This document shows positions 1 to 9,898 of a DNA stretch of 64,000 nucleotides, one piece after another. The stretch is from positions 16,349,752 to 16,413,751 of the forward strand of contig NC_073692.1 in assembly GCF_029784155.1 (NCBI RefSeq), given 5' to 3'. A program made the translations under genes and the position numbers. This DNA comes from Uranotaenia lowii. Taxonomy: Eukaryota; Arthropoda; Insecta; Diptera; Culicidae. Each line of letters opens with the position of its first letter. Positions within the stretch are counted from its first letter, which is position 1. The notes under the pieces were generated by a model, which saw only the letters and a program-made list of their open reading frames with translations, made no database searches and was not told the origin of the DNA.

Positions 1-534
1 TGCATAAATTTATTTGAAAAGTCATAAAAAATTGAGTCAATCAATCAATAATTAAGAAATGTGTTTCCAAAAATAAATAAAAATCCAAAATTTAGGTTGA
101 CAAAAAAAATTTTTTTTTGCAAATATGAACAAATTTGAAAAATTGTAAATACTTCCGAAATGTTGTGTAAAGTGACATAGAATCTGTAATGAAAACTTGC
201 TTAAAGTTTGTTGAAATTAAATATTTTTCTGTGATTTAGGCCACCTTGCTTCACACGTGGTCATTTCTAACGAACAAAAAGTATCCAAACATTGGGGTGT
301 CGACGCTTGAATAGAAATGTTTGTGTTCAACTCTAAATAAGTGTTTAAACTTCTGCTGATTGAACAGTTTCATTTTTAGTTTTTCTTGACAATAAACAGT
401 ACCTAAATGAAACAGTCTAGAAAATTCTAGCACAGTCGTTAACTGATGGATAAAATAGAGAACTCACATGGAAGGTTAAAAGGTGTTCTTGATTGAATAC
501 AGCTATCGCTTCTTGATGAGTGACGCAATAAAAA
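1..534. other. upstream intergenic sequence, no gene seen
   Basis: This AT-rich stretch has only short accidental reading frames and no recognisable repeat boundary. It lies upstream of the kinase-like gene and may hold its distal regulatory sequence, but nothing specific can be pointed to. Confidence 0.5.
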
Positions 535-570
535 TATAAATAAACCTCTTATCAATTGGCAAACTCATTC
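535..570 (+). promoter_or_regulatory. candidate core promoter (TATA box plus arthropod initiator)
   Basis: A TATA box (TATAAATA, 535-542) is followed at the usual distance by an initiator-like TCATTC (565-570). That puts a predicted +1 at about 567, 32 bases after the first T of the TATA box. A second initiator-like TCAGTT lies at 595-600. The promoter precedes the 5' exons of the CHK kinase gene. The spacing is seen directly; promoter activity is inferred. Confidence 0.4.
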
Positions 571-1248
571 AATGTTTTATTAAAGCACGCACTTTCAGTT
601 AGTGACAGTGCTAGATGCTTCCGATTTGATAGATACAAATAAGTTGCCCTATGATGATACGTGCATAAAATATCGCTTCTAAGTGCAATTCAAGTGAAAT
701 CATCATCGATCATCAATAGCGCAGCGACTACCGACAAACGCTGTTGTACAGAAACTCAGAGTGTTAAAGGGAAGCCACTTCATGAATGCTTTGCACACGT
801 TTGATTCGGCGTATAGACTATTCGTGTCAAAACATTGAAATCAGTTGTCCATTCTCGGGGTGCTAGTGAATGCCACAGCTCGGCACAGTTTATGTTTTCG
901 GTGAGTAAATCCGTGGAAATAGTCGCTTTCGGGCAGTTATCAGCACACTTCATACAGTGATCTTTGTTTTTCTAGCACGCCGTCTAGGAGGAAGGTCATT
1001 GCCGCTCAGCTGGGGCAGTAAATTTGGCCGGGAATGCAATAAAATTGCTCGTACATTCTCCATAGATCAGTTTTCGGGTGAGTAAAATTATGTCACAACT
1101 TTCCCCATCTGATGCACGTCGCATTCCATTAACGCGCAGTGGCTGTCAAATTTGTTTTGCCAGGTACCGTAACGGAGAGAAATCGAGCATGGATTAACAT
1201 TTGTAGCGCTCCCTGGTTAAGGCCGGCTAGCACCAACTCCGTAAAAGT
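567..1248 (+). other. 5' untranslated exons of the CHK kinase gene
   Basis: Three exons are suggested by consecutive canonical splice sites. Exon 1 is about 567-900, followed by a 75-bp intron 901-975 (GTGAGT...TTTTCTAG). Exon 2 is 976-1077, followed by an 86-bp intron 1078-1163 (GTGAGT...TTGCCAG). Exon 3 is 1164-1248, followed by an 872-bp intron 1249-2120 (GTAAGT...TTTCAG). Exon 3 contains stop codons in all relevant frames, so these exons are read as untranslated leader. One or more could also be alternative first exons. Confidence 0.45.
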
Positions 1249-2229
1249 GTAAGTGAAATATTTCTTTCATACTGAAATTGAACTAAATTTGATTTTATTT
1301 AATTTAACAACATTCATGAACAATTATGTACTTATTTTCTTGTTGTTGAAAGTAATACACACAAATTTACTTAACGATTTTAAGACGTTAAGATCATTGT
1401 AATTATTCTGTTAAAAACATCTTTTCTATTTTTAACATACCCTCAAGACAACGAGTCAATAATGTATTAGGCATAACCAGATTGTTTGCATCTTTAAAGC
1501 TTTGTTGTATTGTTTTTTCGGAAATTCAATACTTTTGTACTTTTGTCATTAATTGTGTAACTCAAAGACTGTATATTTTCATGTGCTTTCTTTTTTATTA
1601 TTTTATTAAAAACACCCATAAGGCTATTTGTGAATTACCGTATGCTTACATACGCATAAAACTAATTCAAATCACGATTTGAACACCTTTTTGAACTCGG
1701 TCACTTTCGATTGTCTTCAATTTGTTTTATTCTAGGTACTTGGACAATATTTTATTAATACCAACAGAAATAATATTTCTGTAAGTATCAGTTTCAAGCG
1801 TTCTGAACAAAAATCTTAATACAAACTTTTGTTTAATAGTTTGCACAATTTAAACATCATATTACCAAAGTATTGTCCAGTGCCGAGTCATAAAATCAAA
1901 TTCTTATTTGAAAAGGGGCACGTAAAAGTTCGGATCTTCTTTCGCCAAAAATTAATTTTAAAATCTGAATCATCTGCTAAAAATACGCTATTACCCAGGA
2001 TTACGTCAGCGTTGTTAATCCGTTAGAAATTCATGCGGGTAAACCAAGCCTTCAGGCGGAAAAACACATGTTTGTATTTTATCTTATCATCATGTTTGAT
2101 CTGTCGTTCTACCGTTTCAGACTTATCAAAGAATGCATTGGTGGCGCATCAGGAAAGTCAGGTAGTGGTTCGCAGTTTCCGCATTTGCTACGCTATTCCA
2201 GATCAGTTCGTCAAATCCACTCAACGAGG

Positions 2230-3645
2230 ATGGATCCGGCCAAGTTTGGGCTAACCGAGGAAGACGTCGAGTTGATCGTGAAACGTTATCTGCTTGAGAA
2301 GCGCGAAAAGTATAATGCGAAATTCCGAGTCCTATCGTACCACATCAAGCGGCTTAGTGAAGAACCGATTGGCTACCTCGGGGATCACTATTTTCTGAAT
2401 GTTGTGCTTCGCGAAAAAATGGTTCACTATTCGGCCGAAGAAGAAGAATACGCCGAAGAAGAGTACTTAAGTTTCTTTATGAAAATTTTGCCCGAACAGG
2501 TTCCAAAGCTGGCAGATTACGTTCGTGAGATGGGGTGTTTCAAGAAAGAATCCCAACTTTACACCCATTTGATACCGAGATTGCAAGATGTATCGATTGG
2601 AACCAAACCGTTCGCTCCACGTGCTTATTTAACCAAGGACGATAAACTGTTGGTTTTTGAGAACCTGAAAGCCGAAGGTTACCGCATGGTTCAGAACAAC
2701 AAGAGTCTCTTGGACTATGCCCATCTCAAAGTGGCACTCAAAACCGTGGCCAAACTGCATGCTGCCTCGTTAGTCCTTGAGGAAAGAACCAAACAACCGA
2801 TTACGCAACTTTACTCGGGTCATCTGAACGAAAACGTCTACATAGATGACGATAGATACGTTCGCAAAACAAACTTGGACAATGCTATCAAAGCTCTGTG
2901 TGAATTGATCAAGCGTATTGAAAAATATAAGACCTCCGATCGTTTAGACTTTATCCTGGAAAAGTTTCCCCAAGTGATAAGAAAGATTTATGAATTCGCA
3001 AAGCCTTCTACCGTATACCGAAACGTCTTCAATCATGGGGATCTGTGGAACAATAATCTTATGTTTAAATACGAAGAACTCAACTCTTCGCGCACAAGCA
3101 GTGATGCAGGTAATAATCACGCTACTAACAACAATAACAACACCCATGACATCCATCAGCTTACCGGCTTGCCACTAACCGGGTGCTGTCCACCTAATCC
3201 CCTGGAAGCCGTACTAGTGGACTATCAGTTCTCGCGCTTGGCACCACCGGCTTACGATGTGATGTCCCTTATCATGATATCTACTCTCAGCTCGTTTCGG
3301 GAGGTGCATCTCGAAGCCTGGAAGAATATTTACTTAGACGAGCTGAGTGTGTTGCTGGCGGAGGCATCGCTCTCGCTCGAAGCACTCATACCGAAGGCAG
3401 TATTTTTCGAATCTTGTCGCGAATTCCACCTGGCCGGGCTAATCGAAAGCTGCATGTACTTTCATTGGCCTCCGCAACCGGACTGCTACGAGATAGCTCC
3501 GGGCGCTGATTGGTTCGACGAGTCGCGGAAACCGGAGGTCTTCGTCAAAGCCAGCATAAACGGGTTTGAACGATATGAAGATTATCGGCATCGAATAAGT
3601 GATATGATTATGCAGATTGTAGATAATTATGTGTTGAACGAATAA
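2230..3645 (+). CDS. CHK/ecdysteroid-kinase-like protein, read-through isoform A (471 aa)
   Basis: The product is a small-molecule kinase-like protein of the EcKinase/CHK family (Pfam EcKinase, SMART CHK; often called juvenile-hormone-inducible). Family members are thought to phosphorylate ecdysteroids or xenobiotic derivatives in the cytosol. Visible motifs are a beta-strand Lys in FFMKILPE (K85), the catalytic loop HGDLWNNN (H269, D271) and the metal-binding Asp in LVDYQFSR (D331), followed by APPAYDV. The exon starts at 2121 after a TTTCAG acceptor. The chosen ATG at 2230 has A at -3 and G at +4; the frame is open further upstream, but that sequence crosses the predicted acceptor. An Asn-rich linker (about residues 295-303) separates the two halves. 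A polyadenylation hexamer (3641-3646) overlaps the stop codon. A GTAATA donor at 3110 inside the exon allows replacement of the C-terminal half (see 6421 and 7210). The substrate is unknown. Confidence 0.85.
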   Translation: MDPAKFGLTEEDVELIVKRYLLEKREKYNAKFRVLSYHIKRLSEEPIGYLGDHYFLNVVLREKMVHYSAEEEEYAEEEYLSFFMKILPEQVPKLADYVREMGCFKKESQLYTHLIPRLQDVSIGTKPFAPRAYLTKDDKLLVFENLKAEGYRMVQNNKSLLDYAHLKVALKTVAKLHAASLVLEERTKQPITQLYSGHLNENVYIDDDRYVRKTNLDNAIKALCELIKRIEKYKTSDRLDFILEKFPQVIRKIYEFAKPSTVYRNVFNHGDLWNNNLMFKYEELNSSRTSSDAGNNHATNNNNNTHDIHQLTGLPLTGCCPPNPLEAVLVDYQFSRLAPPAYDVMSLIMISTLSSFREVHLEAWKNIYLDELSVLLAEASLSLEALIPKAVFFESCREFHLAGLIESCMYFHWPPQPDCYEIAPGADWFDESRKPEVFVKASINGFERYEDYRHRISDMIMQIVDNYVLNE

Positions 3646-3900
3646 ATTGTTTAGTTGAAAAGGGAAATTCATTCGGTTGATCGATTCGAAATGTTATGCT
3701 CAGATGAGACAAAGCTGTTAAAAATTATAGAAGAGTTCGGTTAGGTATTACATTTTCTTAAGGTAATCGCTTTAAAAATTGTTCTCATGAAAGAAACAAG
3801 TTAGAAAAACTAAGGAAATTTTCAAAATAATTTTTAGAAAACTTCCAATAATCGAGTTTGCCCATTTTACTGGTTGTGCTAAACGTTAAAACTTATGCTA

Positions 3901-4041
3901 CACGCTCTTTTTTTTTAACTCAAAATTAAGTATGACCGAGGTTCAAAACATAGTTCGATTCTATGAACTTAAAGTTAAGTACCCTTTTTTCCTCCTTGCG
4001 ATGGATCAAAACGGAGTTCGAACTGCGAACTCAAAATTGAT
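3901..4041 (+). repeat. truncated copy of the CACGCTC MITE
   Basis: The first 141 bases match the left end of the element at 5282-6023 almost base for base, starting at CACGCTCTTTTTTTTTAA after a TA. The copy stops at 4041, next to the small palindromic element at 4046. It lies in the intron between read-through exon A and alternative exon B. Confidence 0.75.
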
Positions 4042-4045
4042 AATA

Positions 4046-4139
4046 CAGGATACGACACTTAACGTTTTTACTAACGGAAAAAATAATTAGGAAAAGGTAA
4101 ATTTAATTCCTTTTTCCGTTAGTTAAGTGTCGTGTCCTA
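4046..4139. mobile_element. 94-bp palindromic mini-element with TA flanks
   Basis: The two ends are inverted repeats: AGGATACGACACTTAAC near the left end and the complement of AGGACACGACACTTAAC at the right. A TA lies on each side (4044-4045 and 4140-4141). The structure and TA target fit a Tc1/mariner-type MITE with no coding capacity. Confidence 0.6.
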
Positions 4140-4837
4140 TAATACGTCGTGTGTTATTTGTGTATCGAGTTGGCAACGCAAATGTTTACCAAATTGAACG
4201 TTCCAGTCGTAGCCGTTTTGCAAGAACGTGCAACAATCAAAGATCGAAATTTGAAGTTCAAAATTTGATACTTTACCCTATTTTAAAATTGCTTGTTTCG
4301 CTAATTTTAAAAACAATCGCTAGCAATATGACTCACTTAAACGTCGAGGTTCTATCGGTTTTTAGAGATGAAATAGTTTGGGATGAATGTTTTATCATTA
4401 AACTACAGGACTCCTTCGATTTTGACACGAAAGGTTTTCTAAAACAAAAAATTCTAATTCTTTGCATTTTCTGGATCAACATAGTTTAAACCAACACCAA
4501 GCTTTTTATGTTCTTTAATTTTGCTTAAAGATATCATCAACAATTCAATTACATAATTGGCTCAAATTTCTGAACAATGACAAAAAAGATTTAAAAAAAA
4601 AATCAGAATTTCACAAAGAAGTACACAACAAACTCTTAAAAAAAAATACTAAAAACAAATTTGGCAATTGTAACAATGATTCTAAATAAAACAAAATAGT
4701 GCAAAATGTGACTTAAACTAAAACAAGTAAAATAATATTGGCTTAGCATTTTCAAGAATTCGCGAAGAATGTCAAAACTGAAAAAAAACGATGATTATTG
4801 TTTAAAACAAGTGAAAAAAAATAGAAACAAACGCTAA

Positions 4838-5031
4838 GAGCACCTGTATCCGTGGTCCAAACAGCCGGTTTAGACCCAAATTCCGACCCCAATTAGACGC
4901 CGTTCCAAACCGTTTGACAGTTAATGGAACATGAGTGGGGTTGCCAATTACTTCACTGAATTGGATCTAATTTCGTTGGTTCAATTCTTGTATAAATTAG
5001 ACCCGAGAATATACCACAGATACAGGTGCTC
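4838..5031. mobile_element. 194-bp MITE with 3-bp TAA duplication (Harbinger-like)
   Basis: Terminal inverted repeats begin GAGCACCTGTATCCGTGGT on the left; the right end is the complement of GAGCACCTGTATCTGTGGT. TAA flanks both ends (4835-4837 and 5032-5034). A 3-bp TWA duplication fits PIF/Harbinger-mobilised MITEs. It lies within the alternative-splicing intron. Confidence 0.65.
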
Positions 5032-5281
5032 TAAGGTTTGCCAAAATCCAAAAGGAAAACTGCTTATTTGAAAAGCATGAATAATGAAAAACAAACTTTC
5101 AACACTTTCTATAATCAAGTAATCCAACTGTGTGCTAACTATTAGAAATTTCTTAGTGCTGTTATTGAAAAATTCATATGGAATTTGTAAAAACTGATAA
5201 ATGCAGAGTATTTTTTGATTGAAATGAACCACAATTAGGAAAAGGTTACATAAAAAAGCATAGGGAGCGTTAAAGTACCTA

Positions 5282-6023
5282 CACGCTCTTTTTTTTTAAC
5301 TCAAAATTAAGTATGACCGAGGTTCAAAACATAGTTCGATTCTATGAACTTAAAGTTAAGTACCCTTTTTTCCTCCTTGCGATGGATCAAAACGGAGTTC
5401 GAACTGCGAACTCAAAATTGATCCCTTTTTTTTCCTTCGGCGAGGGATCAAAGCTGAGTTCGACCTTATGAACTAAAAATTGAACTATCTTTGTTGGACT
5501 GAAAACACTTAGCGAGTTCAGTCCGAACCGGAACAGCAACCAACAAACACGTCGCAAAATTATGTCGTTCCGGAACAATTACCGGACGACTATGAAGGAA
5601 CTTCATAATGAATGCATGTTCACCGTGTCAGCGTAAAATTCTGTCCGTCATTGTCATCATATGGTGAGCGGCTTGGAATGTCCGGAAACTTCCGGATGTT
5701 GTTTACTTCCCGTGGGAAGTAACATCCGGAAGTTTTCTTTGACCGGGAATGTCAAAACTTTCCACCGCTCTGTAATTGCAATGCCATGTACCGGAACAGC
5801 AGCATCCGGGTACAACAAATTTTAATCATCCTTTAATTCCCTGAAAAAAAGCTACCCTCGAAAAAAAAGGATAAATTCGAATTCGGCTGCCGAGCTTAGT
5901 ATTGAGTATGCCTATCAGAACTTAGTTTTGCTATTGCCCAGTCAAACTCAAAGTTGAGGGAAGCCACCGAAGTGCTGTTTTGAACCAAAACTACTTAATT
6001 TTGAGTTTAAAAAAAAGAGCGTG
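5282..6023. mobile_element. 742-bp MITE, TIR CACGCTC, TA target
   Basis: The left end (CACGCTCTTTTTTTTTAA) and the right end are inverted repeats of about 33 bp, flanked by TA (5280-5281 and 6024-6025). The interior has secondary inverted repeats around 5686-5742 (AAACTTCCGGATGTT and its complement) and no coding frame. It sits in the intron preceding alternative exon B of the CHK gene. Confidence 0.7.
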
Positions 6024-6420
6024 TATATACATATTTAACTTTCAGAAAAGTTGACAAAAATATTAGGTTTTTAAAAAAATATTCAGCAAGGTTATTCAGT
6101 TTTTGTTTTTAAATTTCATAGTTTGGGTTTAGGCTTAAGGGTTACATCATTCCCTGGAGGTGAGGTGAGTATAATAAAAATTGTTTTTTAGTTATTTTCA
6201 ATTACATACTTAATCATTCATATAACGATTTCCTCATCAATTTACAAAGCAAATATTTGCGAAGCGCTTAAAAACTTTTCTGTCTGGGTATCAATGTGGC
6301 TTTCTTCGATCAATCTTGCAACACAACACGTTTCACCCTACAAATGTTCTTCATCTGTCGCTGAATTGGAAACGAGCCTGATACTTTATTTGTTTTTTGT
6401 CGTATTCTCGTCATACACAG

Positions 6421-6998
6421 GTATCGTACAAGAAGCTAGTGCTAGCGTTCAGCAACAAAACGGTGGTCGAAGGCGACGCAAAAGGTCTTCCATTCACCGA
6501 CCGAATCCTTTCAACTATCCCGACATCGAGCTACGGTCCGGAACCATTCCATCCAACTGTTTGATGATTGATTTCCAAATTGCACGTTATTCGCCGCCGG
6601 CCTATGATGTAATGTCCGTGTTGAATACAACGACGACCCGGTTCTTCCGGGCTATTCACATGGACCGGTTGGTGGAGGTGTATTATGAATATTTGGCACA
6701 GCAGCTGGAATGGTTCCAGATCGACCTGAAAGATGTATTGTCGGCTGAAGACTATCGGATGTCGTGTGAGGAATACAAGCTGGCCGGGTTAATTGATAGC
6801 GTACTGTTTCGGATGCTAACGTTGCTGCCAAAGCGACTGGTGTCGGACTGTGATGAATGTCCGGTTCCGATATCGTTTGAAAATTTAACGGAAAATTCTA
6901 TCTTTGAAATGTGCACCGAAGCGTGGGATTCCTGTGACATGTATCGCTATGTGATGGACGATTTGCTGGAAGATCTCATAGACACGTACATTCTTTAG
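6421..6998 (+). CDS. alternative 3' coding exon B of the CHK kinase gene
   Basis: This exon encodes another C-terminal half of a CHK kinase, with its own metal-binding motif MIDFQIAR (D344 in the spliced form), SPPAYDV and a LAGLIDS helix like the other two versions. It follows a pyrimidine-rich acceptor ending ACACAG at 6420. Joined to the donor after 3109, it completes a Gly codon (G+GT) and gives a 485-aa protein. It begins with a basic linker (RRRRKR, coded near 6466-6484) not present in the other isoforms. It has no catalytic HGD loop of its own, so it cannot be a complete kinase. Reading it as a separate gene would require a lost N-terminal half. The stop is at 6996-6998. No clear AATAAA follows, only AT-rich sequence. 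Confidence 0.7.
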
Positions 6999-7209
6999 GA
7001 AGCCAAACGAAAAATTAACGATTAGGGTCCAGTCAATAGGATAGCTTTTTAGTTTATTGATAAATTTATTTATATTAATTAAGGTAAGCTCAAATGTTAG
7101 AACTAGGTTTCAATATGAGTGAAAAAAGTTTCAGTCCAATTTAAACAACACTAATTTGTTAGAAAAAGAAAATTGAAAAATACTGTATTTAGATATTTTT
7201 GTTTTGTAG

Positions 7210-7670
7210 GATTGTCATCGCCGCTAGACGGTATTCTATTGGATTATCAACTGTCCCGCTATGCTCCCCCAGCACTGGATGTCCTAACTGTTATCACGAT
7301 TGCAACGGTCAGCGATTTCCGTGCCCGATATCTCGACGATCTGCTAAATATCTACTACGAATCATTGGCAGCGGAACTGGCCGCCAGTGGTATAAAGTTA
7401 TCCAAAAAAATTCCACGAAGCGAATTCGACGCGTCCTGTGAGTTCTATCGACTGGCAGGACTGGTTGAATGTTGCCTTTTCAGTCAAACCATTCTGATAC
7501 CAATGGAACTGGCAAAGCCCTTGATGGCCACTTCGGAAAGTTTCGAAAAATTCATCCACGATGCCGATGCCAAAACGGCGCTGCACGTAAGATCCTTCGA
7601 GCAGGACGAATCGTTCCGCACCCGCTTCACCGATATGCTTTCCGAGATCATCGATAACTACATTCTTTGA
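7210..7670 (+). CDS. alternative 3' coding exon C of the CHK kinase gene
   Basis: This is the third version of the C-terminal kinase half, with LLDYQLSR (metal-binding D305 in the spliced form), APPALDV and LAGLVEC. It ends in DNYIL, close to DNYVLNE in isoform A. The acceptor is TTTTGTAG (ending 7209). Splicing from 3109 completes a Gly codon (G+GA) and gives a 446-aa protein with almost no linker before the DYQ motif. It lacks the N-lobe and the HGD loop, which argues for a terminal exon rather than a gene. It is followed by a consensus polyadenylation signal, so it can serve as the most distal 3' end of the locus. Confidence 0.7.
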
Positions 7671-7717
7671 TATTCCGGATCGATAAGGCCAGTCATTTGT
7701 ACGAGGTAATTAGGCTC

Positions 7718-7723
7718 AATAAA
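7718..7723 (+). terminator. polyadenylation signal after exon C
   Basis: AATAAA lies 48 bases after the exon C stop codon. It is the expected end of the longest CHK kinase transcript. Confidence 0.5.
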
Positions 7724-7998
7724 ACAATATGTAACTTGTCATGTTTCGAGTGCTTATCGCAGAAAATCAAAATACACCTCTTACAAAGTCCGAAGGAGCA
7801 GAAAAGAAAAAAGCCATATGTTAACGATTCGAATCTGACTCTGATTGATATTCCTCGCAACTACTGTTTCGATTGTATTCGCCCGTTGTCGTCGTTCGTT
7901 CTTTCCAGTGAGAATTTATTGTCCACCCGACCCTGGGGCAGACAGAGCATTTTAGTGCCGGTTTGACATCCGAAAAAGTCGTACTTATTGCATCGATA

Positions 7999-8114
7999 AT
8001 GGTTGCAATTGCTCCTAGAATACGATTCATCGATATTGTTAAAGAGTACCTGTTTAATTCGACCATTCATGGGGTGAAGTTTATAGCCGATGATTCGTAC
8101 CATGTTGCGGAAAG
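7999..8114 (+). CDS. first coding exon of a probable pickpocket (DEG/ENaC) sodium channel, partial
   Basis: The exon reads MVAIAPRIRFIDIVKEY and then LFNSTIHGVKFIADDSYHV, and ends in a Glu-Arg pair at a consensus donor (GTAAGT at 8115). The STIHGVK block followed by an E-R pair is the conserved cytoplasmic N-terminus just before the first membrane helix of insect pickpocket subunits, which are non-voltage-gated sodium channels. The frame is open upstream to about 7907, so an earlier start cannot be excluded. The exon ends in phase 2. No following exon with the first membrane segment was found before the gap at 14264, so the gene is incomplete here or has a very long intron. Family-level assignment only. 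Confidence 0.5.
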
Positions 8115-8120
8115 GTAAGT

Positions 8121-9733
8121 GAAGCACGTGGCTGATGTCAGCTGAACGTACTTGTATTTAAATGGTTGCGCCTAAATTGCCTAGATTTCTGCTGAGAAGA
8201 TGAAGCCTGAAAGGAAATTTCACGCCTATTTATAGACAATGGATTACCTAATTCAAAATTGTAAAACGATTATCATTAGATTTTTATTGTGGGGTATCTG
8301 AAAAAATTGACAACAGATAGATAATTCTGACTTTTTTACAATGTCAAAACTTACCTAGAAGAATTTTTTGTCACAATAGCGAATTTTGTCAGTTCTTGAT
8401 CAATAAAAAAGCTTATGTTGCTCAGAAACACATATAAAAATCAAAAATGGCAACCTTAATCAAAAAAAACAGAAATCACAAATTAAAAAAAAAACAACAA
8501 AAATTACAAGTATATTGAATTGAAAATTACCACAAATTTCAAAAATGACATAAATAACCAAAATTCAAATAGTCCGAATTCCAGGTACACAAATAACTAA
8601 AATTACCAATTTTTAATTTCAATTTTTTTCATGTTCTGACAGTTTTTTAGTTTTATAAATTTTCTATTTCTTTTGTAGTCATTTCGGCAATTTATGTTGT
8701 TTTTTTTAAATTTTTTTTTGCCTTTTTTGAATTTTTTAATTTTTGAAATTTTTTTGCCAGTTTTTTTTTTCTATTTTGTTGATGTTACCTACATAAAATG
8801 TATTATTGAATTTTTTAATCGTTTATTTTTGAACCAACCTAGAGGAAAAATGACTGAACCACTGAAATTAAAAACTAGATTTGAGATGCCTCATAAAAAT
8901 TCAACTCAAAAAATTCAACTCGTTTAAAATGAGGTTTGGAGCGAGCTGTGATTTAAGTAACAATCCCAATTTTTTTAACATCGACTGGAGTTCAGGAAAA
9001 AGTCCCAGTAAATAAATAAATAAATCAATCAATTCCGATTGAACTGAAATTTTGCACAGCTCAGTGTTTTGGATCAAAGTACAATTTGTAACTGTTCGTT
9101 TTCGAAATTCGAAATAACCTTTCCGCTACCTCCCTAATCTGCAATCACAACCTGCAAATAAGAGATCCATATCCTTCTCTCCACAACTCCTATTAAACAG
9201 CTTAGAAGATTCGATATTCGTTCATAAAGAATTGATAAAGTCGATGAAAACATTTCACAGGGAGCACTAAACGCATGTGTGTAGGCTGTTGAAGGATTTC
9301 AAAGGAGAAAAGGCAAAATTCTTAGAACTTGATGATTTTATCCGAGTGAAATTTCACTAAAAGGATTATTTCAGAGTTTAAATTACCCCTGTGTTGTAAG
9401 AAATCAGAATCATTATCCACCTATGGTATCTGACAACCCAAAAAAACTTATAAGAAAAAGTGGTTAGAAACATGGGTTCTATTCGAGAACGTTCAATCGA
9501 GCTTATTCTTCCAACTTTCAGTCATGATCAGACAACAAAAATATTCGATACCTAGCTTTAAAAATGTTAGTTTTGAAGAAGTAAATAGGGGTAGGTTAAT
9601 TAGTAAATTAAAAATTTCAAATAGCAAAACAAATATAAGAACATTTAATGATCATTCAGGTTTATCTCTAGGTTAACGCGAAAAGACACAAAAAAGAATC
9701 TGATGTTTTTTTTTCCATGAGTTCAGTGTGATC
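8121..9733. other. AT-rich intron or intergenic DNA
   Basis: Long A and T runs (for example 8640-8800) and no convincing coding frame. If the pickpocket exon is real, this is the start of its first intron. Confidence 0.5.
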
Positions 9734-9898
9734 TAAAGTCTGCTTCATTTAATATTGGAACAAATTCTTTTGCTCATTGTGGCGCTCCTAGTGGACGGAT
9801 TTGGAAACTTTTTTTCACCCACGTGTCGGGAAATTCATTACCTTTCACCATGTATTTATGTCATAACACCAAACGATAGCATTTTGTAAACAACCGCC

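Noticed and set aside
4127..4489. 120-codon frame after the palindromic element
   Set aside because: It starts inside a MITE, is AT-driven and lies in the kinase intron.
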